Source: an uncultured Clostridia bacterium (GTDB taxonomy: Bacteria > Bacillota > Clostridia > Christensenellales > Aristaeellaceae). Taken from it: DNA of 19,274 nt. The stretch covers positions 1 to 19,274 of the forward strand of contig CAKUFI010000050.1 of the NCBI GenBank assembly GCA_934647305.1, given 5' to 3'. Shown here in pieces: positions 13,577-19,274 of this stretch. Position 1 is the stretch's first letter, and each line of letters starts with the position of its first letter. Both the position numbers and the translations under genes were made by a program. The notes below the pieces were generated by a model, which was not told the origin of the DNA, did not search any database, and saw only the letters and a list, made by a program, of their open reading frames with translations.

Positions 13577-15370
13577 TTACTCGATGAGTCCGCTTTCCTT
13601 CAGCAGCAGCTCGACGTCCGTGCCGTGCACCTTCTTGAGCAGGATCTTCATCGCTTCCTTCTCGATCAGCGACAGCTTCGCGTCGGTCAGCGGCTTCTTG
13701 TCCAGCGCGTAGTAGCAGGCGCGCAGCAGCTCACGCACGTCATACTTGCTGCCCCAGACCTCGGGCACGCCGCGGTCGACGTTCAGCAGCGTATACACCG
13801 ATTCCATGCCTGTGCGCATCGAATACTCGGTGGTGAAGATGGTGTCGCGCGGGGTTTCGGCGAACTGGCCGATGAAGGCGAAGTTCACCGCGCCGTCCGG
13901 CACAACCTTCGGCCGGTCGGATTCCTTGCGGGGCTGGAAGAAGGCGTTGATGTAGGGCATGAAGCAGGTGGTGGTGTTGCAGGCTTCCTTCGCCAGGGTC
14001 TCAATGCGATCCTCCGGCACGCCGATGTGGTACAGCCATTCGCGGCAGACCTCCTCGCCGGTGCAGTCGCGCATCGCCTTCTTGACGTAGTTGCCTTCCT
14101 TATTGGTGTTCAGGGAGTACAGCCACACGAGCACCATGTTCTTGTCCTGGGACTTGAACTGCGGCTGGCGGTTGATCGTCCAGGAGAGGTACCAGTTGTC
14201 GGTGCTGTCCTTGACGGTCACGATGCCGCCGGTGGTCACCTTGCCGCTGCGCGGATCGCGCTTGCAGACGTTCATGATGTGCTCAATGACTTCCTTGTTC
14301 GAGGTGGCCACGGTCGCGCTCATCCAGTTGGTCGCGTCCACGTCGGTGCAGAATTTGTCGGGGTTGCCATACTCGCCGTGCTCGGCCTGCGCCGCGATGG
14401 CCTTCCACATATCCCAGGACTCGCCGCAGCCGTTCTTCACGCCGGACAGGTCGGGCGCGTGGGTCTGGTCGCCGTAGCAGGAGGTGTCGGTGCAGCAGCC
14501 GTTGGTGATGAACACCAGGTCGTCCTCGGTCAGGTCGATGGCCTGCTCCCTGCCGTCCTTCACGTAAACCAGCTGGCGCGCCACCTTCTTATCGCCCTCG
14601 GTCTTGATCACGACGTTCTTCACGTCCACGCCGTACTCGACCGTCACGCCGTGGCTCTCCAGGTACTTCACCAGCGGCAGGATCATGCTCTCGTACTGGT
14701 TATACTTAGTGAAGCGCAGGGCGCTGAAGTCGGGCAGGCCGTCGATGTGGTGCACATAGCGGCACAGATACCGCTTCATCTCCAGCGCGCTCGACCAGCG
14801 CTGGAAGGCGAACATGGTCTGCCAGTACAGCCAGAAGTTGGTCTTCCAGAAGGAATCAGGCAGCACGTCGGAAATCTTCTTATCCTCCAGGTCCTTTTCA
14901 GGGGTCATGAACAGCTTGGACAGCGCCAGCGCAGAATCGCGATCCAGCTCGAACTTTTTATCGGTATGCGCGTCCTCGCCGCGCTTGACCGTCGCGCGGC
15001 ACAGGGAGTAGTTCGGGTCGTGCTTGTTGAGCCAGTAGTACTCATCCAGCACCGACACGCCCTCCGTCTCGATCGAGGGCACGTCGCGGAACACGTCCCA
15101 CATGACCTCGAAGTGGTTGTCCATCTCGCGACCGCCGCGCATGTAGAAGCCCTTGGTCACGTCCTTGCGGCCGTCGCAGCTGCCGCCCGCCAGTTCAAGC
15201 TTCTCCATCAGGTGAATGCGCTCGCCCTTCATCTGGCCGTCGCGAACCAGGTAGAACGCCGCGGTCAGGCCGGCCAGACCGGTGCCAATGATATATGCCG
15301 ATTTCTTATCAACGCCTTCCGGCTTTTCGGGACGCGCGAAGGATTCATAATTGCCAGCGGAATAATACAT
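13577..15370 (-). CDS. ohyA: Oleate hydratase
   Basis: 597 aa, typical for the myosin-cross-reactive antigen/oleate hydratase family. The enzyme is FAD-dependent and adds water to the cis-9 double bond of oleic acid to give 10-hydroxystearic acid, which detoxifies unsaturated fatty acids; it is usually cytoplasmic or membrane-peripheral. Visible marks: YIIGTGLAGLTAAFYL near the N-terminus (FAD Rossmann turn), RGGREMDNHFEVMWD (family motif with the catalytic-region Glu), ITNGCCTDTSCYGD mid-protein, and FAETPRDTIFTTEYSMRTG near the C-terminus (FAD contact). Start chosen at ATG 15370, 8 nt after AGGAGG, rather than the TTG two codons upstream. A monocistronic unit with its own promoter at 15403-15430. 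Confidence 0.95.
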   Translation of the reverse strand: MYYSAGNYESFARPEKPEGVDKKSAYIIGTGLAGLTAAFYLVRDGQMKGERIHLMEKLELAGGSCDGRKDVTKGFYMRGGREMDNHFEVMWDVFRDVPSIETEGVSVLDEYYWLNKHDPNYSLCRATVKRGEDAHTDKKFELDRDSALALSKLFMTPEKDLEDKKISDVLPDSFWKTNFWLYWQTMFAFQRWSSALEMKRYLCRYVHHIDGLPDFSALRFTKYNQYESMILPLVKYLESHGVTVEYGVDVKNVVIKTEGDKKVARQLVYVKDGREQAIDLTEDDLVFITNGCCTDTSCYGDQTHAPDLSGVKNGCGESWDMWKAIAAQAEHGEYGNPDKFCTDVDATNWMSATVATSNKEVIEHIMNVCKRDPRSGKVTTGGIVTVKDSTDNWYLSWTINRQPQFKSQDKNMVLVWLYSLNTNKEGNYVKKAMRDCTGEEVCREWLYHIGVPEDRIETLAKEACNTTTCFMPYINAFFQPRKESDRPKVVPDGAVNFAFIGQFAETPRDTIFTTEYSMRTGMESVYTLLNVDRGVPEVWGSKYDVRELLRACYYALDKKPLTDAKLSLIEKEAMKILLKKVHGTDVELLLKESGLIE

Positions 15371-15402
15371 AATCAAGACCTCCTGTGTTTCTTATGGCTC
15401 TT

Positions 15403-15430
15403 ATTATACCCGTTTTCAGGCACTCTACAA
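15403..15430 (-). promoter_or_regulatory. Predicted promoter of oleate hydratase
   Basis: On the minus strand TTGTAG (15430-15425), a 16-nt spacer and a perfect TATAAT (15408-15403), 33 nt before the ATG. Confidence 0.65.
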
Positions 15431-15520
15431 CGGACAGAATCGCCCCCGTGCCGAAAATCCCGACACGCGGCGGCAGGTGCGCAGAATTGCGACAAATCTG
15501 CCCAATTGTCTGGTCGGCAG

Positions 15521-15682
15521 GCAGGCTGAGCCTGCACCCACCTGCTGCCGCCGGACAGAACACGAAACCAGCCGCCATAGATTGGAGCGGCTGATTTCTC
15601 CGGTTTTCCGAAATTCTCCGGAAAACTCCTGTCGGCATTGCCGACGCGGGCAGGCTGAGCCGATACCCGAAGCAATTTCGCA
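15521..15682. other. Repeat stretch between oleate hydratase and asparaginase
   Basis: Holds one complete modular element plus small hairpins GCAGGCTGAGCCTGC (15521-15535) and GTCGGCATTGCCGAC (15631-15645) on either side of it. No gene seen in 15371-15746. Confidence 0.6.
15545..15626 (+). repeat. Modular hairpin element, copy 11 (complete)
   Basis: CTGCCGCCGG box at 15545, 12-bp stem GAAACCAGCCGC/GCGGCTGATTTC at 15564-15598 (one mismatch) around loop CATAGATTGGA, linker TCCG, second hairpin GTTTTCCGAA/TCCGGAAAAC with tetraloop ATTC at 15603-15626 (one mismatch). Confidence 0.87.
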
Positions 15683-15711
15683 TTGAGAATCCGATCTGGA
15701 TATGCTACAAT
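15683..15711 (+). promoter_or_regulatory. Predicted promoter of the asparaginase cluster
   Basis: TTGAGA (15683-15688), 17-nt spacer, TACAAT (15706-15711), about 35 nt before the GTG start. Confidence 0.75.
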
Positions 15712-15746
15712 AGACGAGCGACAAATCAAGCAAACGAGGTGTGCCT

Positions 15747-16760
15747 GTGCGCAAGAAAAAAATTCTGATGCTGACCACCGGGGGCACGGTGGCCTCCGCC
15801 AGCAGCGAGGACGGTCTGTCTCCGCAGCTGCGCGGCGAGCAGCTCCTGTCCTTCTGCCCGGGAATCCTGGATGAGGCGGACGTAACCATCGAGTCGGTGC
15901 TTTCGCTGGACTCGAGCAACATGCAGCCGGAGCACTGGACGCTGCTGGCCGAGCGCATTGTGGAGCGGCGGCGCGATTACGACGGCGTGGTCATCACCCA
16001 CGGCACCGACACCATGGCCTATACCTCCTCGGCGCTGAGCTTCATGCTGTGCGGCATCCGCATTCCGGTCATACTGACCGGGTCGCAGAGCCCGATCGGC
16101 GAACCCGGCTCGGACGCGCCAAGGAACCTGATACAGGCCTTTTACACCGCCATGGACGCGCGGTTTGCGGGCGTGTACGTGGTGTTCTGCGGGCGGATTA
16201 TCAAGGGCTGCCGCGCCAGCAAGGTGGACACGGTGTCGCTGGACGCCTTCCGCAGCATCAACGTGCCCGAGGCGGCGCTGTTCGCGGGCAAACGCATCTG
16301 CGTCTATCACCTGGATCCCGTGCCTGCACAGGAGAGCTTTCACCTGGGCGCGTGTCCGAAGGTGCTGCTGATGAAGCTGATCCCCGGCATGGATCCGCAC
16401 ATACTGGACTATGTGGCCCAGATGGACATCCGCGCGCTGGTGCTGGAGTGCTTCGGTTTTGGCGGCGTGCCCATCGCCATGCGCAGCCTGATCGGCAAGC
16501 TGCACATGCTGGAGAAAAAGGGCATCATCTCCGTGGGCACCACCCAGTGCTCGGGCGGCTACAGCAACATGAGCACCTACGAGGTGGGGCGCAAGGCGCT
16601 GATGGAGGGCGTAATCTGCGCGGGTGACATGACCTATGAGGCCATCGTGGCCAAGCTGATGTGGCTGTGCAGCTTTGAGAGCGACACGCACCGCATTCAG
16701 GAGCTGTTTTTGACCAACCTGTGCGGCGAGCTGAGCGAGGAGACATTGAACGAGGAGTGA
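15747..16760 (+). CDS. ansA: Type I (cytoplasmic) L-asparaginase
   Basis: 337 aa, hydrolysing L-asparagine to aspartate and ammonia. GTG 15747 is chosen because GAGG lies 7 nt upstream and the first catalytic Thr then falls at residue 14, as in Escherichia coli AnsA; the GTG at 15741 is too close to the ribosome binding site. Motifs: LTTGGTVAS (9-17, Thr14), DSSNM (56-60), THGTDT (84-89, Thr87 and Asp88) and ASKVDT (157-162, Lys159), which make up the two Thr-Lys-Asp active-site groups of the family. No signal peptide, consistent with the type I housekeeping form. The stop codon lies 6 nt before the next gene, whose ribosome binding site is inside this gene's end. Confidence 0.94.
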   Translation: MRKKKILMLTTGGTVASASSEDGLSPQLRGEQLLSFCPGILDEADVTIESVLSLDSSNMQPEHWTLLAERIVERRRDYDGVVITHGTDTMAYTSSALSFMLCGIRIPVILTGSQSPIGEPGSDAPRNLIQAFYTAMDARFAGVYVVFCGRIIKGCRASKVDTVSLDAFRSINVPEAALFAGKRICVYHLDPVPAQESFHLGACPKVLLMKLIPGMDPHILDYVAQMDIRALVLECFGFGGVPIAMRSLIGKLHMLEKKGIISVGTTQCSGGYSNMSTYEVGRKALMEGVICAGDMTYEAIVAKLMWLCSFESDTHRIQELFLTNLCGELSEETLNEE

Positions 16761-16766
16761 ATACAA

Positions 16767-17900
16767 ATGAATTTCAACGCGCTGACTGAATACCTGAAGA
16801 CGCTCGAGGGCGAGCTGGGCCTGGCCGGATACGACTGCGCAGTCTATCTGGACGGCGGCGAGGTCTACCGCCGGATGGAGGGCTATGCCGACCGCGAGAC
16901 GCGCCGCCCCATCGCCCATGACACGATCTACCGCATGTTCTCGATGACCAAGCCGATCACCTGCACGGCGGCGATGCAGCTCTATGAAAGGGGCAAATTC
17001 CTGCTGACCGACCCGCTGGGCAACTACCTGCCCGAATTCCGCGAGATGACGGTGCGCGAGGGAGACTCGCTTCGCCCCGCCAGGAACCCGATCACGATAC
17101 GCAATCTGTTCACCATGTCGGCCGGGCTGACCTACGACCTGGACTCGCCCTCCATGCAGGCCATGATGCGCGAGACGGACATGCGGTATACCACCCGGCA
17201 GCTCGTGCAGGCGCTGGCGAAGGAGCCGCTGACCTACGACCCGGGCGAACACTGGGCCTACTCGCTGGCGCACGACGTGCTGGGCGCGCTGATCGAGGAG
17301 GTATCCGGCCTGCCGTTCGAGGAGTACCTGCAGAGGCACATTTTCGCGCCGCTGGGCATGAAGGACGCGCACTTCTTCGTGCCGGAGGACAAGCTGGGCC
17401 GCGTGGCCTACCGCTACGGCTGCGAGCGCGGGAAGGCGCCCGTGCGCGAGGCCTATGAAAACGTCTATCAGCGCTCCCCCAACTGCCGCTCGGGCGGCGC
17501 GGGGCTGAGCTGCACGCTGGACGACTACGCCCGATTCGCCTGCGCCCTGTGCCGGGGCGGCTGGTGCGAGCAGACGCATACCCGCATCCTGGGCAGCGCA
17601 ACCGTGCGCCTGATGCGGGAAAACCAGCTTTCCGACGTGCAGATGCGCGACTTTCACTGGGTGCAGTACGCGGGCTACGGCTACGGCCTGGGCGTGCGCA
17701 CGCTCGTCTCCCGCGCGGGAAGCGGCAGTCCGGGCGGCCTGGGCGAGTTCGGCTGGGGCGGCGCGGCGGGCACCTACGCGCTCATCGACCCGGAATACCG
17801 CCTGGTCATGCTCTTCGGCCAGCAGTCCTCTCCCAACTTTGAGAACGTGGTTCAGCCCCGTATCCGCAACATACTCTACCGCTGTCTGGAGGAGGTGTGA
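16767..17900 (+). CDS. Serine beta-lactamase-like hydrolase (class C/PBP family)
   Basis: 377 aa, cytoplasmic by lack of a signal peptide. Ser59-Met-Thr-Lys62 is the S-x-x-K nucleophile motif; the helix after it and ITIRNLFTMSAGLTY (109-123) fit the family pattern (usually ITVRDLLTHTSGL). The second motif is YSL (165-167) where YxN is usual, and GWGGAAGTY near the C-terminus replaces the K/H-T-G strand. It is more likely an esterase, amidase or peptidase of this fold than a resistance enzyme, since secreted beta-lactamases need a leader. ATG 16767 is preceded by GAGGAG in the end of ansA, so the two are probably translationally coupled; a shared amide or peptide salvage role is only a guess. 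Confidence 0.88.
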   Translation: MNFNALTEYLKTLEGELGLAGYDCAVYLDGGEVYRRMEGYADRETRRPIAHDTIYRMFSMTKPITCTAAMQLYERGKFLLTDPLGNYLPEFREMTVREGDSLRPARNPITIRNLFTMSAGLTYDLDSPSMQAMMRETDMRYTTRQLVQALAKEPLTYDPGEHWAYSLAHDVLGALIEEVSGLPFEEYLQRHIFAPLGMKDAHFFVPEDKLGRVAYRYGCERGKAPVREAYENVYQRSPNCRSGGAGLSCTLDDYARFACALCRGGWCEQTHTRILGSATVRLMRENQLSDVQMRDFHWVQYAGYGYGLGVRTLVSRAGSGSPGGLGEFGWGGAAGTYALIDPEYRLVMLFGQQSSPNFENVVQPRIRNILYRCLEEV

Positions 17901-17903
17901 CGC

Positions 17904-18461
17904 ATGCTCGAGTTCCGATACCGCGTCACGGAGGAAGACTACCTCCGCTTCAACCGGGAGTTCATGCTGCATTCCAAAGGCGGAAAAACAATTCTGTGGA
18001 CTTACCGCCTGACCGCGATCATCTGCTCGGCCTGCTTTGTGCTGCTGGCGGCGCTTGTAGGCGACCTTCGGAAGGCCGCGGCGCTCGCTGCCGGGCTGGC
18101 GCTCTTCTGCGCCGCGATGTGGCTGAACGCAAAGAAGCTGCTGCTTCGCACCTGCGACCGGTCGGTGCGCCGCCTGCAAAGGGACGGGAAGCTGCCCTAC
18201 TCGGAGACGGGCACGCTGACCTTCTCGCAGGACGACATCCGCGAGAAAAACGCGCAGTCCACCGCAGCTTATCACTATGACGCAATCGAACGGACAGTGC
18301 TTTCGCGCGGCGCGGTCTACGTCTTTTTCAGCGCCATGCAGGCGTTTATCCTGCCCGAATCGGCGTTTTCAGGCGACGAAGAGCGGCAGGCGCTGCTCGG
18401 CCTCCTGAAGGAAAAGACGCGCAAGCCGGTCGAGGTGTGGGAGCAACAAATGCGCACATGA
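17904..18461 (+). CDS. YcxB-like membrane protein, copy 1
   Basis: 185 aa, the same length as Bacillus subtilis YcxB. It starts MLEFRYRVTEEDYLRFNRE, has two hydrophobic segments at about 36-53 and 57-73 forming a membrane hairpin, and ends in the YcxB-like C-terminal domain (GTLTFSQDDI, then RGAVYVFFSAMQAFILPESA). The C-terminal domain is expected in the cytoplasm. Molecular function of the family is unknown. ATG 17904 is 3 nt after the previous stop with GGAGG inside that gene, so it is in the same operon. The next gene is a paralogue. Confidence 0.85.
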   Translation: MLEFRYRVTEEDYLRFNREFMLHSKGGKTILWTYRLTAIICSACFVLLAALVGDLRKAAALAAGLALFCAAMWLNAKKLLLRTCDRSVRRLQRDGKLPYSETGTLTFSQDDIREKNAQSTAAYHYDAIERTVLSRGAVYVFFSAMQAFILPESAFSGDEERQALLGLLKEKTRKPVEVWEQQMRT

Positions 18462-18504
18462 GGGGTTCACAGCCGAAAAATCCGAGGAAGGAAGATGCGC
18501 CAAG

Positions 18505-19050
18505 ATGTTTGAGTTTCAATATCGCGTCACAGAGGAGGAATATCTCCGCTTCAACCGGGACTGCGCGCTGCACTCCGGGAGCTGGCAAAGGGCAATAAGG
18601 AGCAGGCGCCTGAACCCCATTATTTACTCTGCCTGCCTTGTGCTGATCGCTGTGCTCTATGAGCTCTGGCTGATCGCCGCAATTGTCGCGGCCGCGGCCA
18701 TTCCGGTCTGCCTCATTGCCTGGCTGAACGCGAAGAGCAGCATTCTGCGCAGGTGTGACCGGGCGGTTCTTCAAAAAATAAAAAGCGGGTCGCGTCTCTA
18801 TCCGGCGGCACCCGGCACGCTGACCTTCACCGAGGAGCACATCCACGACGAAAACCCGGATCTGATCACCATCTGCCCGTACCATACGGTGGAAAGGCTG
18901 ATACTCTGCCGCGGCGCGGTCTATGTGTTCTACAGCTACATACAGGCGTTCATCCTGCCCGAATCGGCGTTTTCAGGCGACGAGGAGCGGCAGGCGCTGC
19001 TCAACTTCCTGAAGGAGAAGACGTGCAAGCCGGTCGATGTGTGGGAGTAA
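18505..19050 (+). CDS. YcxB-like membrane protein, copy 2
   Basis: 181 aa, paralogue of the preceding protein, with the same opening (MFEFQYRVTEEEYLRFNRD), two membrane segments near 38-52 and 56-73, and the same C-terminal domain. The N-terminal half differs more than the C-terminal half: the DNA coding for the last 35 or so residues is almost identical in the two genes, which points to recent duplication or gene conversion. The GGAAGG upstream lies about 12 nt from ATG 18505, a long spacing, so translation may be weaker; the gap to copy 1 is 43 nt. Confidence 0.82.
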   Translation: MFEFQYRVTEEEYLRFNRDCALHSGSWQRAIRSRRLNPIIYSACLVLIAVLYELWLIAAIVAAAAIPVCLIAWLNAKSSILRRCDRAVLQKIKSGSRLYPAAPGTLTFTEEHIHDENPDLITICPYHTVERLILCRGAVYVFYSYIQAFILPESAFSGDEERQALLNFLKEKTCKPVDVWE

Positions 19051-19064
19051 TGTTCCGCAAGAAC

Positions 19065-19099
19065 GCCGATGCGAGGCAGCTGCGCTGCCTCGCATCGGC
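19065..19099 (+). repeat. Perfect 16-bp hairpin after the YcxB-like genes
   Basis: GCCGATGCGAGGCAGC and its exact reverse complement flank a TGC loop, 14 nt after the stop. There is no T-tract, so it may be an mRNA-stabilising hairpin or part of a repeat rather than a classical terminator. Confidence 0.8.
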
Positions 19100-19102
19100 T
19101 CC

Positions 19103-19139
19103 CTGGGGAGGGCGGCCTGAACGGCGCGCGCCTCCCCAG
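19103..19139. repeat. CTGGGGAGG/CCTCCCCAG hairpin
   Basis: A perfect 9-bp stem with a 19-nt GC-rich loop, followed by ACCCC. The stem and its ACCCC tail match the arrangement at 4109-4145, so these look like two members of another intergenic repeat type. Confidence 0.65.
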
Positions 19140-19173
19140 ACCCCACTCACGGCTCCTATGGAGCCGCAGAGAA

Positions 19174-19199
19174 GCGATTCCCTGCGGGGAATCGCATTT
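19174..19199 (+). terminator. Possible terminator of the asparaginase-YcxB cluster
   Basis: GCGATTCCC-TGCG-GGGAATCGC (9-bp perfect stem) followed by ATTTT, 123 nt after the last stop. The T-tract is short, so this is tentative. Confidence 0.45.
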
Positions 19200-19274
19200 T
19201 ACAGACGGCTGCGGCCGCCCCGCAGGGGAAGGAGGCTCGGGGGGAGGGGGCGCAGCGCGCCCTCTCCCCCGCAG

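Noticed and set aside
16767..17900. Antibiotic-resistance beta-lactamase
   Set aside because: No signal peptide, YSL instead of YxN and no clear KTG; the family includes many esterases and peptidases.
15726..18275. 849-codon open frame on the minus strand
   Set aside because: It runs antisense across asparaginase and the beta-lactamase-like gene, and its Gln/His/Arg/Ala-rich text is what GC-rich codon use gives on the opposite strand. No ribosome binding site or family motifs.

Overview
The window looks like a chromosomal segment of a high-GC, Gram-positive anaerobe of the Clostridia (Bacillota), possibly gut-associated. Genes have strong AGGAGG-type ribosome binding sites and TTGACA/TATAAT-type promoters. 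The two methionine tRNAs look like Firmicutes tRNAs, and a SpoIID/LytB-domain protein, an oleate hydratase and two YcxB-like proteins are present. No 16S gene or other taxonomic marker is here, so the genus stays open. No phage, transposase, CRISPR or classical defence genes were seen.

Layout. 1-474: repeat-rich DNA with a tandem copy of about 260 bp. 475-3726 (minus): a three-gene operon of a TIM-barrel sugar isomerase/epimerase-like protein, a Gfo/Idh/MocA oxidoreductase and a sulfatase-fold hydrolase. 3727-4528: repeats, a short coding remnant and a terminator. 4529-5266 (minus): a ThuA-like protein. 5267-5746: a structured intergenic stretch with MITE-like ends. 5747-8478 (plus): two tandem GH28-type beta-helix glycosidases. 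Together these look like a carbohydrate locus: leaderless GH28 enzymes would act on imported oligosaccharides, and the oxidoreductase, isomerase and ThuA proteins would process an oxidised or uronic sugar.

8546-12231 (minus): a two-gene operon for a secreted SpoIID/LytB-SH3 protein and a secreted caspase-fold protease with Ig-like domains and an EF-hand loop, both read from TTG. 13032-13188 (plus): initiator and elongator tRNA-Met with their own promoter and terminator. 13577-15370 (minus): oleate hydratase. 15747-19050 (plus): type I asparaginase, a serine beta-lactamase-like hydrolase and two paralogous YcxB-like membrane proteins, closely spaced. 19051-19274: hairpin-rich intergenic DNA.

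The most striking signal is outside the genes. At least eleven copies of a modular palindromic element occupy the intergenic spaces in both orientations. Each has a CTGCCGCCGG-like box, a 35-nt hairpin (12-bp stem, 11-nt loop close to CATANATTGRA) and, in most copies, a 4-nt TTCG or TCCG linker. Six copies then carry a 24- or 25-nt hairpin, usually with an A(T/C)(T/C)C tetraloop. Stems differ between copies while pairing is kept, and the big loop and the linker are conserved. I do not recognise a named family for it.
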